A program made the translations under genes and the position numbers. From NCBI RefSeq assembly GCF_910591885.1, contig NW_025963575.1, forward strand, positions 124,001 through 188,000: a stretch of 64,000 bases of DNA. The letters are read 5' to 3'. This document shows, piece by piece, positions 1 to 12,971 of the stretch (the stretch's first letter is position 1; each line of letters begins with the position of its first letter). The notes beneath the pieces were generated by a model. It was given only the letters and a program-made list of their open reading frames with translations. It did no database searches and was not told where the DNA came from. This stretch comes from Bombus terrestris. Its lineage: Eukaryota > Arthropoda > Insecta > Hymenoptera > Apidae.

Positions 1-2270
1 TTGTCCCACGTTGTCCCACGTTGTCCCACGTTGTCCCACGTTGTCCAACGATGTCCAACGGTGTCCCACGTTGTCCCACGTTGTCCCACGTTGTCCCACG
101 TTGTCCCACGTTGTCCCACGTCGTCCCACGTTGTCCCACGGTGTCCAACGGTGTCCCACGTTGTCCCACGTTGTCCCACGGTGTCCAACGATGTCCAACG
201 GTGTCCCACGTTGTCCCACGTTGTCCCACGTTGTCCCAGGTTGTCCCACGTTGTCCCACGTTGTCCCACGGTGTCCAACGGTGTCCAACGATGTCCCACG
301 TTGTCCTACGTTGTCCCACGTTGTCCCACGTTGTCCCACGTTGTCCCACGTCGTCCCACGTTGTCCCACGGTGTCCAACGGTGTCCCACGTTGTCCCACG
401 TTGTCCCACGGTGTCCAACGATGTCCAACGGTGTCCAACGGTGTCCCACGGTGTCCAACGATGTCCAACGGTGTCCCACGTTGTCCCACGTTGTCCCACG
501 TTGTCCCACGTTGTCCCACGTTGTCCCACGTTGTCCCACGTTGTCCCACGTTGTCCCACGTTGTCCCACGTTGTCCCACGTTGTCCCACGTTGTCCCACG
601 GTGTCCAACGGTGTCCAACGATGTCCAACGGTGTCCAACGGTGTCCCACGATGTCCACCGATGTCCAACGGTGTCCAACGGTGTCCAACGGTGTCCAACG
701 GTGTCCAACGATGTCCAACGATGTCCAACGATGTCCAACGGTGTCCAACGGTGTCCCACGGTGTCCAACGGTGTCCCACGTTGTCCCACGTTGTCCCACG
801 TTGTCCCACGTTGTCCCACGTTGTCCCACGTTGTCCCACGTTGTCCCACGGTGTCCAACGGTGTCCAACGATGTCCAACGGTGTCCAACGGTGTCCCACG
901 TTGTCCCACGGTGTCCAACGATGTCCAACGGTGTCCAACGGTGTCCCACGTTGTCCCACGTCGTCCCACGTTGTCCCACGGTGTCCCACGTTGTCCCACG
1001 TTGTCCCACGTTGTCCCACGTTGTCCCACGTTGTCCCACGTTGTCCCACGTTGTCCCACGTTGTCCCACGTTGTCCAACGGTGTCCCACGTTGTCCCACG
1101 TTGTCCCACGTTGTCCCACGTTGTCCCACGTTGTCCCACGTTGTCCCACGTCGTCCCACGTTGTCCCACGGTGTCCAACGGTGTCCCACGTTGTCCCACG
1201 TTGTCCCACGGTGTCCAACGATGTCCAACGGTGTCCAACGGTGTCCCACGGTGTCCAACGATGTCCAACGGTGTCCCACGTTGTCCCACGTTGTCCCACG
1301 TTGTCCCACGTTGTCCCACGTTGTCCCACGTTGTCCCACGTTGTCCCACGTTGTCCCACGTTGTCCCACGGTGTCCAACGGTGTCCAACGATGTCCAACG
1401 GTGTCCAACGGTGTCCCACGATGTCCACCGATGTCCAACGGTGTCCAACGGTGTCCAACGGTGTCCAACGGTGTCCAACGGTGTCCAACGATGTCCAACG
1501 ATGTCCAACGGTGTCCCACGGTGTCCAACGGTGTCCAACGATGTCCAACGGTGTCCAACGGTGTCCCACGTTGTCCCACGTTGTCCCACGTTGTCCCACG
1601 TTGTCCCACGTTGTCCCACGTTGTCCCACGGTGTCCAACGATGTCCAACGGTGTCCCACGTTGTCCCACGTTGTCCCACGTTGTCCCACGTTGTCCCACG
1701 ATGTCCCACGTTGTCCCACGTTGTCCCACGTTGTCCCACGTTGTCCCACGTTGTCCCACGTTGTCCCACGGTGTCCAACGGTGTCCCACGTTGTCCCACG
1801 TTGTCCCACGTTGTCCCACGTTGTCCCACGTTGTCCCACGTTGTCCCACGGTGTCCAACGATGTCCAACGGTGTCCCACGTTGTCCCACGTTGTCCCACG
1901 TTGTCCCACGTTGTTCCATGGTTTCCCACGTTGTCCCACGGTGTCCAACGGTGTCCAACGATGTCCCACGTTGTCCTACGTTGTCCCACGTTGTCCCACG
2001 TTGTCCCACGTTGTCCCACGTCGTCCCACGTTGTCCCACGGTGTCCAACGGTGTCCCACGTTGTCCCACGTTGTCCCAGGTTGTCCCACGTTGTCCCACG
2101 TTGTCCCACGGTGTCCAACGGTGTGCAACGATGTCCAACGGTGTCCAACGGTGTCCCACGTTGTCCCACGGTGTCCAACGATGTCCAACGGTGTCCAACG
2201 GTGTCCCACGTTGTCCCACGTCGTCCCACGTTTTCCCACGGTGTCCCACGTTGTCCCACGTTGTCCCACG

Positions 2271-5200
2271 GTGTCCAACGATGTCCAACGATGTCCAACG
2301 GTGTCCCACGGTGTCCAACGGTGTCCAACGATGTCCAACGGTGTCCAACGGTGTCCCACGTTGTCCCACGTTGTCCCACGGTGTCCAACGATGTCCAACG
2401 GTGTCCCACGTTGTCCCACGTTGTCCCACGTTGTCCCACGTTGTTCCATGGTTTCCCACGTTGTCCCACGGTGTCCAACGGTGTCCAACGATGTCCCACG
2501 TTGTCCTACGTTGTCCCACGTTGTCCCACGTTGTCCCACGTTGTCCCACGTCGTCCCACGTTGTCCCACGGTGTCCAACGGTGTCCCACGTTGTCCCACG
2601 TTGTCCCACGGTGTCCAACGATGTCCAACGGTGTCCAACGGTGTCCCACGGTGTCCAACGATGTCCAACGGTGTCCCACGTTGTCCCACGTTGTCCCACG
2701 TTGTCCCACGTTGTCCCACGTTGTCCCACGTTGTCCCACGTTGTCCCACGTTGTCCCACGGTGTCCCACGTTGTCCCACGTTGTCCCACGTTGTCCCACG
2801 TTGTCCAACGGTGTCCCACGTTGTCCCACGTTGTCCCACGTTGTCCCACGTTGTCCCACGTTGTCCCACGTTGTCCCACGTTGTCCCACGTTGTCCCACG
2901 TTGTCCCACGTTGTCCCACGTTGTCCCACGTTGTCCCACGTTGTCCCACGTTGTCCCACGGTGTCCAACGATGTCCAACGATGTCCAACGGTGTCCCACG
3001 GTGTCCAACGGTGTCCAACGATGTCCAACGGTGTCCAACGGTGTCCCACGTTGTCCCACGTTGTCCCACGGTGTCCAACGATGTCCAACGGTGTCCCACG
3101 TTGTCCCACGTTGTCCCACGTTGTTCCATGGTTTCCCACGTTGTCCCACGTTGTCCCACGTTGTCCCACGTTGTCCCACGTTGTCCCACGGTGTCCCACG
3201 GTGTCCAACGGTGTCCCACGTTGTCCCACGTTGTCCCACGTTGTCCCACGTTGTCCCACGGTGTCCCACGTTGTCCCACGTTGTCCCACGGTGTCCAACG
3301 ATGTCCAACGGTGCCCAACGGTGTCCCACGGTGTCCAACTGTGTCCCACGGTGTCCCACGTTGTCCCACGTTGTCCCACGTTGTCCCACGTTGTCCCACG
3401 TTGTCCAACGATGTCCAACGGTGTCCCACGTTGTCCCACGTTGTCCCACGTTGTCCCACGTTGTCCCACGTTGTCCCACGTTGTCCAACGATGTCCAACG
3501 GTGTCCCACGTTGTCCCACGTTGTCCCGCGTTGTCCCACGTTGTCCAACGATGTCCAACGGTGTCCCACGTTGTCCCACGTTGTCCCACGTTGTCCCACG
3601 TTGTCCCACGTTGTCCAACGGTGTCCAACGGTGTCCCACGTTGTCCCACGTTGTCCCACGTTGTCCCACGTTGTCCCACGATGTCCCACGTTGTCCAACG
3701 ATGTCCAACGGTGTCCCACGTTGTCCCACGTTGTCCTACGTTGTCCCACGTTGTCCCACGTTGTCCCACGTTATCCCACGTTGTCCCACGTTGTCCCACG
3801 GTGTCCAACGGTGTCCAACGATGTCCAACTGTGTCCAACGGTGTCCCACATTGTCCCACGTTGTCCCACGTTGTCCCACGTTGTCCCACGTTGTCCAACG
3901 ATGTCCAACGGTGTCCCACGTTGTCCCACGTTGTCCCACGTTGTCCCACGTTGTCCCACGATGTCCCACGTTGTCCAACGATGTCCAACGGTGTCCCACA
4001 TTGTCCCACGTTGTCCCACGTTGTCCCACGTTGTCCCACGATGTCCCACGTTGTCCAACGATGTCCAACGGTGTCCCACGTTGTCCCACGTTGTCCCACG
4101 TTGTCCCACGTTGTCCCACGTTGTCCCACGTTGTCCCACGTTGTCCCACGGTGTCCAACGATGTCCAACGGTGTCCCACGTTGTCCCACGTTGTCCCACG
4201 TTGTCCCACGTTGTCCCACGGTGTCCAACGATGTCCAACGGTGTCCCACGTTGTCCCACGTTGTCCCACGTTGTCCCACGTTGTCCCACGTTGTCCCACG
4301 TTGTCCCACGGTGTCCAACGATGTCCAACGGTGTCCCACGTTGTCCCACGTTGTCCCACGTTGTCCCAGGTTGTCCCACGTTGTCCCACGTTGTCCCACG
4401 GTGTCCAACGGTGTCCAACGATGTCCCACGTTGTCCCACGTTGTCCCACGTTGTCCCACGTTGTCCCACGATGTCCCACGTTGTCCCACGTTGTCCCACG
4501 TTGTCCCACGTTGTCCCACGTTGTCCCACGTTGTCCCACGTTGTCCCACGTTGTCCAACGGTGTCCAACGGTGTCCCACGTTGTCCCAAGTTGTCCCACG
4601 TTGTCCCACGGTGTCCAACGATGTCCAACGGTGTCCCACGTTGTCCCACGTTGTCCCACGTTGTCCCACGTTGTCCCACGTTGTCCCACGTTGTCCCACG
4701 TTGTCCCACGTTGTCCCACGTTGTCCCACGTTGTCCCACGTTGTCCCACGTTGTCCCACGGTGTCCAACGATGTCCAACGGTGTCCAACGGTGTCCCACG
4801 TTGTCCCACGTTGTCCCACGTTGTCCCACGTTGTCCCACGTTGTCCCACGATGTCCCACGTTGTCCCACGTTGTCCCACGTTGTCCCACGTTGTCCCACG
4901 GTGTCCAACGGTGTCACACGTTGTCCCACGTTGTCCCACGTTGTCCCACGTTGTCCCACGTTGTCCCACGTTGTCCCACGTTGTCCCACGGTGTCCAACG
5001 ATGTCCAACGGTGTCCCACGTTGTCCCACGTTGTCCCACGTTGTCCCACGTTGTCCCACGTTGTCCCACGTTGTCCCACGGTGTCCAACGATGTCCAACG
5101 GTGTCCCACGTTGTCCCACGTTGTCCCACGTTGTCCCATGTTGTCCCACGTTGTCCCACGTTGTCCCACGGTGTCCAACGGTGTCCAACGATGTCCCACG

Positions 5201-6220
5201 TTGTCCCACGTTGTCCCACGTTGTCCCACGTTGTCCCACGATGTCCCACGTTGTCCCACGTTGTCCCACGTTGTCCCACGTTGTCCCACGTTGTCCCACG
5301 TTGTCCCACGTTGTCCCACGTTGTCCCACGTTGTCCCACGTTGTCCCACGTTGTCCCACGTTGTCCCACGTTGTCCCACGTTGTCCCACGTTGTCCCACG
5401 GTGTCCAACGATGTCCAACGGTGTCCAACGGTGTCCCACGGTGTCCCACGTTGTCCCACGTTGTCCCACGTTGTCCCACGTTGTCCCACGTTGTCCCACG
5501 TTTTCCCACGTTGTCCCACGTTGTCCCACGTTGTCCCACGGTGTCCAACGGTGTCCAACGATGTCCGACGGTGTCCAACGGTGTCCCACGGTGTCCAACG
5601 GTGTCCCACGTTGTCCCACGTTGTCCCACGTTGTCCCACGTTGTCCCACGTTGTCCCACGTTGTCCCACGTTGTCCCACGTTGTCCCACGTTGTCCCACG
5701 TTGTCCCACGTTGTCCCACGTTGTCCCACGTTGTCCCACGTTGTCCCACGTTGTCCCACGTTGTCCCACGTTGTCCCACGTTGTCCCACGTTGTCCCACG
5801 TTGTCCCACGGTGTCCAACGATGTCCAACGGTGTCCAACGGTGTCCCACGGTGTCCCACGTTGTCCCACGTTGTCCCACGTTGTCCCACGTTGTCCCACG
5901 TTGTCCCACGGTGTCCAACGGTGTCCAACGATGTCCAACGGTGTCCAACGATGTCCAACGGTGTCCAACGGTGTCCCACGGTGTCCAACGGTGTCCCACG
6001 TTGTCCCACGTTATCCCACGTTGTCCCACGTTGTCCCACGGTGTCCAACGGTGTCCAACGATGTCCAACTGTGTCCAACGGTGTCCCACATTGTCCCACG
6101 TTGTCCCACGTTGTCCCACGTTGTCCCACGTTGTCCAACGATGTCCAACGGTGTCCCACGTTGTCCCACGTTGTCCCACGTTGTCCCACGTTGTCCCACG
6201 TTGTCCCACGTTGTCCCACG
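2271..6220. repeat. Higher-order duplication, left copy 1 (about 3.95 kb)
   Basis: This block is repeated immediately downstream at 6221-10280. Matching rare markers are the CCATGG doublet (2441 and 6391; 3121 and 7101), GTGCCCAACG (3311 and 7291), TTGTCCCGCG (3521 and 7501), TTATCCCACG (3771 and 7751), TTGTCCCAGG (4361 and 8421), GTGTCACACG (4911 and 8971) and ATGTCCGACG (5561 and 9641). The offset drifts from 3,950 to 4,080 bp in steps of 10, so the copies differ by gain or loss of whole units plus a few substitutions. The simplest reading is one tandem duplication of about 395 units. Confidence 0.88.
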
Positions 6221-9200
6221 GTGTCCAACGATGTCCAACGATGTCCAACGGTGTCCCACGGTGTCCAACGGTGTCCAACGATGTCCAACGGTGTCCAACG
6301 GTGTCCCACGTTGTCCCACGTTGTCCCACGGTGTCCAACGATGTCCAACGGTGTCCCACGTTGTCCCACGTTGTCCCACGTTGTCCCACGTTGTTCCATG
6401 GTTTCCCACGTTGTCCCACGGTGTCCAACGGTGTCCAACGATGTCCCACGTTGTTCTACGTTGTCCCACGTTGTCCCACGTTGTCCCACGTTGTCCCACG
6501 TCGTCCCACGTTGTCCCACGGTGTCCAACGGTGTCCCACGTTGTCCCACGTTGTCCCACGGTGTCCAACGATGTCCAACGGTGTCCAACGGTGTCCCACG
6601 GTGTCCAACGATGTCCAACGGTGTCCCACGTTGTCCCACGTTGTCCCACGTTGTCCCACGTTGTCCCACGTTGTCCCACGTTGTCCCACGTTGTCCCACG
6701 TTGTCCCACGGTGTCCCACGTTGTCCCACGTTGTCCCACGTTGTCCCACGTTGTCCAACGGTGTCCCACGTTGTCCCACGTTGTCCCACGTTGTCCCACG
6801 TTGTCCCACGTTGTCCCACGTTGTCCCACGTTGTCCCACGTTGTCCCACGTTGTCCCACGTTGTCCCACGTTGTCCCACGTTGTCCCACGTTGTCCCACG
6901 TTGTCCCACGTTGTCCCACGTTGTCCCACGTTGTCCCACGGTGTCCAACGATGTCCAACGATGTCCAACGGTGTCCCACGGTGTCCAACGGTGTCCAACG
7001 ATGTCCAACGGTGTCCAACGGTGTCCCACGTTGTCCCACGTTGTCCCACGGTGTCCAACGATGTCCAACGGTGTCCCACGTTGTCCCACGTTGTCCCACG
7101 TTGTTCCATGGTTTCCCACGTTGTCCCACGTTGTCCCACGTTGTCCCACGTTGTCCCACGTTGTCCAACGGTGTCCCACGGTGTCCAACGGTGTCCCACG
7201 TTGTCCCACGTTGTCCCACGTTGTCCCACGTTGTCCCACGGTGTCCCACGTTGTCCCACGTTGTCCCACGGTGTCCAACGATGTCCAACGGTGCCCAACG
7301 GTGTCCCACGGTGTCCAACTGTGTCCCACGGTGTCCCACGTTGTCCCACGTTGTCCCACGTTGTCCCACGTTGTCCCACGTTGTCCAACGATGTCCAACG
7401 GTGTCCCACGTTGTCCCACGTTGTCCCACGTTGTCCCACGTTGTCCCACGTTGTCCCACGTTGTCCAACGATGTCCAACGGTGTCCCACGTTGTCCCACG
7501 TTGTCCCGCGTTGTCCCACGTTGTCCAACGATGTCCAACGGTGTCCCACGTTGTCCCACGTTGTCCCACGTTGTCCCACGTTGTCCCACGTTGTCCAACG
7601 GTGTCCAACGGTGTCCCACGTTGTCCCACGTTGTCCCACGTTGTCCCACGTTGTCCCACGATGTCCCACGTTGTCCAACGATGTCCAACGGTGTCCCACG
7701 TTGTCCCACGTTGTCCTACGTTGTCCCACGTTGTCCCACGTTGTCCCACGTTATCCCACGTTGTCCCACGTTGTCCCACGGTGTCCAACGGTGTCCAACG
7801 ATGTCCAACTGTGTCCAACGGTGTCCCACATTGTCCCACGTTGTCCCACGTTGTCCCACGTTGTCCCACGTTGTCCAACGATGTCCAACGGTGTCCCACG
7901 TTGTCCCACGTTGTCCCACGTTGTCCCACGTTGTCCCACGTTGTCCCACGTTGTCCAACGATGTCCAACGGTGTCCCACGTTGTCCCACGTTGTCCCACG
8001 TTGTCCCACGCTGTCCCACGATGTCCCACGTTGTCCAACGATGTCCAACGGTGTCCCACATTGTCCCACGTTGTCCCACGTTGTCCCACGTTGTCCCACG
8101 ATGTCCCACGTTGTCCAACGATGTCCAACGGTGTCCCACGTTGTCCCACGTTGTCCCACGTTGTCCCACGTTGTCCCACGTTGTCCCACGTTGTCCCACG
8201 TTGTCCTACGGTGTCCAACGATGTCCAACGGTGTCCCACGTTGTCCCACGTTGTCCCACGTTGTCCCACGTTGTCCCACGGTGTCCAACGATGTCCAACG
8301 GTGTCCCACGTTGTCCCACGTTGTCCCACGTTGTCCCACGTTGTCCCACGTTGACCCACGTTGTCCCACGGTGTCCAACGATGTCCAACGGTGTCCCACG
8401 TTGTCCCACGTTGTCCCACGTTGTCCCAGGTTGTCCCACGTTGTCCCACGTTGTCCCACGGTGTCCAACGGTGTCCAACGATGTCCCACGTTGTCCCACG
8501 TTGTCCCACGTTGTCCCACGTTGTCCCACGATGTCCCACGTTGTCCCACGTTGTCCCACGTTGTCCCACGTTGTCCCACGTTGTCCCACGTTGTCCCACG
8601 TTGTCCCACGTTGTCCAACGGTGTCCAACGGTGTCCCACGTTGTCCCACGTTGTCCCACGTTGTCCCACGGTGTCCAACGATGTCCAACGGTGTCCCACG
8701 TTGTCCCACGTTGTCCCACGTTGTCCCACGTTGTCCCACGTTGTCCCACGTTGTCCCACGTTGTCCCACGTTGTCCCACGTTGTCCCACGTTGTCCCACG
8801 TTGTCCCACGTTGTCCCACGGTGTCCAACGATGTCCAACGGTGTCCAACGGTGTCCCACGTTGTCCCACGTTGTCCCACGTTGTCCCACGTTGTCCCACG
8901 TTGTCCCACGTTGTCCCACGTTGTCCCACGTTGTCCCACGTTGTCCCACGTTGTCCCACGGTGTCCAACGGTGTCACACGTTGTCCCACGTTGTCCCACG
9001 TTGTCCCACGTTGTCCCACGTTGTCCCACGTTGTCCCACGTTGTCCCACGGTGTCCAACGATGTCCAACGGTGTCCCACGTTGTCCCACGTTGTCCCACG
9101 TTGTCCCACGTTGTCCCACGTTGTCCCACGTTGTCCCACGGTGTCCAACGATGTCCAACGGTGTCCCACGTTGTCCCACGTTGTCCCACGTTGTCCCATA

Positions 9201-10280
9201 TTGTCCCACGTTGTCCCACGTTGTCCCACGGTGTCCAACGGTGTCCAACGATGTCCCACGTTGTCCCACGTTGTCCCACGTTGTCCCACGTTGTCCCACG
9301 ATGTCCCACGTTGTCCCACGTTGTCCCACGTTGTCCCACGTTGTCCCACGTTGTCCCACGTTGTCCCACGTTGTCCCACGTTGTCCCACGTTGTCCCACG
9401 TTGTCCCACGTTGTCCCACGTTGTCCCACGTTGTCCCACGTTGTCCCACGTTGTCCCACGTTGTCCCACGTTGTCCCACGGTGTCCAACGATGTCCAACG
9501 GTGTCCAACGGTGTCCCACGGTGTCCCACGTTGTCCCACGTTGTCCCACGTTGTCCCACGTTGTCCCACGTTGTCCCACGTTTTCCCACGTTGTCCCACG
9601 TTGTCCCACGTTGTCCCACGGTGTCCAACGGTGTCCAACGATGTCCGACGGTGTCCAACGGTGTCCCACGGTGTCCAACGGTGTCCCACGTTGTCCCACG
9701 TTGTCCCACGTTGTCCCACGTTGTCCCACGTTGTCCCACGTTGTCCCACGTTGTCCCACGTTGTCCCACGTTGTCCCACGTTGTCCCACGTTGTCCCACG
9801 TTGTCCCACGTTGTCCCACGTTGTCCCACGTTGTCCCACGTTGTCCCACGTTGTCCCACGTTGTCCCACGTTGTCCCACGGTGTCCAACGATGTCCAACG
9901 GTGTCCAACGGTGTCCCACGGTGTCCCACGTTGTCCCACGTTGTCCCACGTTGTCCCACGTTGTCCCACGTTGTCCCACGGTGTCCAACGGTGTCCAACG
10001 ATGTCCAACGGTGTCCAACGATGTCCAACGGTGTCCAACGGTGTCCCACGGTGTCCAACGGTGTCCCACGTTGTCCCACGTTATCCCACGTTGTCCCACG
10101 TTGTCCCACGGTGTCCAACGGTGTCCAACGATGTCCAACTGTGTCCAACGGTGTCCCACATTGTCCCACGTTGTCCCACGTTGTCCCACGTTGTCCCACG
10201 TTGTCCAACGATGTCCAACGGTGTCCCACGTTGTCCCACGTTGTCCCACGTTGTCCCACGTTGTCCCACGTTGTCCCACG
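6221..10280. repeat. Higher-order duplication, left copy 2 (about 4.06 kb)
   Basis: This is the downstream partner of 2271-6220 and carries the same ordered rare variants. It has its own later changes: TTGTTCTACG at 6451 where copy 1 has TTGTCCTACG at 2501, and TTGTCCCATA at 9191 where copy 1 has TTGTCCCATG at 5131. A + strand TGA (8352-8354, in a TTGACCCACG unit) is also private to this copy. The net length difference from copy 1 is about 11 units. Confidence 0.86.
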
Positions 10281-12060
10281 TTGTCCAACGATGTCCAACG
10301 GTGTCCCACGTTGTCCCACGTTGTCCCACGTTGTCCCACGTTGTCCCACGTTGTCCCACGTTGTCCCACGTTGTCCAACGATGTCCAACGGTGTCCCACG
10401 TTGTCCCACGTTGTCCCACGTTGTCCCACGTTGTCCCACGATGTCCCACGTTGTCCAACGATGTCCAACGGGGTCCCACGTTGTCCCACGTTGTCCCACG
10501 TTGTCCCACGTTGTCCCACGATGTCCCACGTTGTCCAACGATGTCCAACGGTGTCCCACGTTGTCCCACGTTGTCCCACGTTGTCCCACGTTGTCCCACG
10601 GTGTCCAACGATGTCCAACGGTGTCCCACGTTGTCCCACGTTGTCCCACGTTGTCCCACGGTGTCCAACGATGTCCAACGGTGTCCCACGTTGTCCCACG
10701 TTGTCCCACGTTGTCCCACGTTGTCCCACGTTGTCCCACGTTGTCCCACGGTGTCCAACGATGTCCAACGGTGTCCCACGTTGTCCCACGTTGTCCCACG
10801 TTGTCCCATGTTGTCCCACGTTGTCCCACGTTGTCCCACGGTGTCCAACGGTGTCCAACGATGTCCCACGTTGTCCCACGTTGTCCCACGTTGTCCCACG
10901 TTGTCCCACGATGTCCCACGTTGTCCCACGTTGTCCCACGTTGTCCCACGTTGTCCCACGTTGTCCCACGTTGTCCCACGTTGTCCCACGTTGTCCCACG
11001 TTGTCCCACGTTGTCCCACGTTGTCCCACGTTGTCCCACGTTGTCCCACGTTGTCCCACGTTGTCCCACGTTATCCCACGTTGTCCCACGTTGTCCCACG
11101 GTGTCCAACGGTGTCCAACGATGTCCAACTGTGTCCAACGGTGTCCCACATTGTCCCACGTTGTCCCACGTTGTCCCACGTTGTCCCACGTTGTCCAACG
11201 ATGTCCAACGGTGTCCCACGTTGTCCCACGTTGTCCCACGTTGTCCCACGTTGTCCCACGTTGTCCCACGTTGTCCAACGATGTCCAACGGTGTCCCACG
11301 TTGTCCCACGTTGTCCCACGTTGTCCCACGTTGTCCCACGATGTCCCACGTTGTCCAACGATGTCCAACGGTGTCCCACGTTGTCCCACGTTGTCCCACG
11401 TTGTCCCACGATGTCCCACGTTGTCCAACGATGTCCAACGGTGTCCCACGTTGTCCCACGCTGTCCCACGTTGTCCCACGTTGTCCCACGGTGTCCAACG
11501 ATGTCCAACGGTGTCCCACGTTGTCCCACGTTGTCCCACGTTGTCCCACGGTGTCCAACGATGTCCAACGGTGTCCCACGTTGTCCCACGTTGTCCCACG
11601 TTGTCCCACGTTGTCCCACGTTGTCCCACGTTGTCCCACGGTGTCCAACGATGTCCAACGGTGTCCCACGTTGTCCCACGTTGTCCCACGTTGTCCCATG
11701 TTGTCCCACGTTGTCCCACGTTGTCCCACGGTGTCCAACGGTGTCCAACGATGTCCCACGTTGTCCCACGTTGTCCCACGTTGTCCCACGTTGTCCCACG
11801 ATGTCCCACGTTGTCCCACGTTGTCCCACGTTGTCCCACGTTGTCCCACGTTGTCCCACGTTGTCCCACGTTGTCCCACGTTGTCCCACGTTGTCCCACG
11901 TTGTCCCACGTTGTCCCACGTTGTCCCACGTTGTCCCACGTTGTCCCACGGTGTCCAACGATGTCCAACGGTGTCCAACGGTGTCCCACGGTGTCCCACG
12001 TTGTCCCACGTTGTCCCACGTTGTCCCACGTTGTCCCACGTTGTCCCACGTTTTCCCACG
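10081..12060. repeat. About 0.9-1.0-kb tandem duplication at the end of the left domain
   Basis: The segment starting with TTATCCCACG at 10081 is repeated from 11071. Matching features are the AACTG variant (10131 and 11121) and TTGTCCAACG (10201 and 11191; 10281 and 11271), all at offset 990. After loss of units in the second copy the offset falls to about 890 (ATGTCCCACG at 10521 and 11411; TTGTCCCATG at 10801 and 11691; ATGTCCCACG at 10911 and 11801). The first copy has a private GGGTCCCACG at 10471. Confidence 0.78.
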
Positions 12061-12160
12061 TTGTCCCACGTTGTCCCACGTTGTCCCACGGTGTCCAACG
12101 GTGTCCAACGATGTCCAACGGTGTCCAACGGTGTCCCACGGTGTCCAACGGTGTCCCACG

Positions 12161-12370
12161 TTGTCCCACGTTGTCCCACGTTGTCCCACGTTGTCCCACG
12201 TTGTCCCACGTTGTCCCACGTTGTCCCACGTTGTCCCACGTTGTCCCACGTTGTCCCACGTTGTCCCACGTTGTCCCACGTTGTCCCACGTTGTCCCACG
12301 TTGTCCCACGTTGTCCCACGTTGTCCCACGTTGTCCCACGTTGTCCCACGTTGTCCCACGTTGTCCCACG
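12161..12370. repeat. Uniform run of 21 consensus units before the domain boundary
   Basis: Twenty-one consecutive units match TTGTCCCACG exactly. Comparable uniform runs in the left domain lie at 5611-5810 (20 units) and 9311-9480 (17 units). Such runs hold one CCC per unit separated by 7 bases, so the - strand has the G3-N7-G3 spacing discussed in the findings. Confidence 0.9.
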
Positions 12371-12960
12371 TTGTCCAACGGTGTCCCACGGTGTCCCACG
12401 TTGTCCCACGTTGTCCCACGTTGTCCCACGTTGTCCCACGTTGTCCCACGTTGTCCAACGATGTCCAACGGTGTCCCACGTTGTCCCACGTTGTCCCACG
12501 TTGTCCCACGTTGTCCCACGATGTCCCACGTTGTCCAACGATGTCCAACGGTGTCCCACGTTGTCCCACGTTTTCCCACGTTGTCCCACGTTGTCCCACG
12601 TTGTCCCACGTTGTCCCACGTTGTCCAACGGTGTCCCACGGTGTCCAACGGTGTCCAACGGTGTCCCACGTTGTCCCACGTTGTCCCACGTTGTCCCACG
12701 TTGTCCCACGTTGTCCCACGATGTCCCACGTTGTCCAACGATGTCCAACGGTGTCCCACGTTGTCCCACGTTGTCCAACGATGTCCAACGGTGTCCCACG
12801 TTGTCCCACGTTGTCCTACGTTGTCCCACGTTGTCCCACGTTGTCCCACGTTGTCCCACGTTGTCCCACGTTGTCCCACGGTGTCCAACGGTGTCCAACG
12901 ATGTCCAACTGTGTCCAACGGTGTCCCACGTTGTCCCACGTTGTCCCACGTTGTCCAACG

Positions 12961-12971
12961 GTCGTCCCACG
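12961..12971. repeat. Single 11-bp unit: the only register shift in the array
   Basis: Between TTGTCCAACG (12951-12960) and TTGTCCCACG (12972-12981) lies GTCGTCCCACG, 11 bases long. All units to its left start at position 1 modulo 10 and all units to its right at position 2 modulo 10, to the window end. It could be a one-base insertion before a TCGTCCCACG unit, or a 9-base deletion from GTGTCCCACG joined to TCGTCCCACG. It sits within a few hundred bases of the change in variant content between the two domains. Confidence 0.95.

Larger units (their letters stand above)
1..12960. repeat. Left domain of the array (register 1)
   Basis: Units begin at positions 1, 11, 21 and so on without a break. 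This domain is dominated by C-type runs interrupted by R-type pairs (ATGTCCAACG then GTGTCCAACG). It carries variants I did not find to the right: TTATCCCACG (3771, 6011, 7751, 10081, 11071), GTGTCACACG (4911, 8971), ATGTCCGACG (5561, 9641) and GTGCCCAACG (3311, 7291). ATGTCCACCG, common on the right, occurs here only near 651 and 1421. The CCCTCATT variant is absent. The private variants indicate that this block was homogenised separately from the right domain. Confidence 0.85.

Noticed and set aside
1911..1930. CCATGG as a translation start context or transposon target site
   Set aside because: It recurs with identical flanks in 23 duplicated blocks, with no reading frame of its own and no inserted sequence. 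It is a lineage marker.
8352..8354. TGA at this position as the true end of a gene
   Set aside because: It is a single T-to-A change in one unit (TTGACCCACG), with identical repeat before and after, and its sister block near 4291 lacks it.
12961..12971. Frameshift in a coding sequence
   Set aside because: The extra base changes only the repeat register. All three + frames pass through without a stop, and there is no gene to shift.
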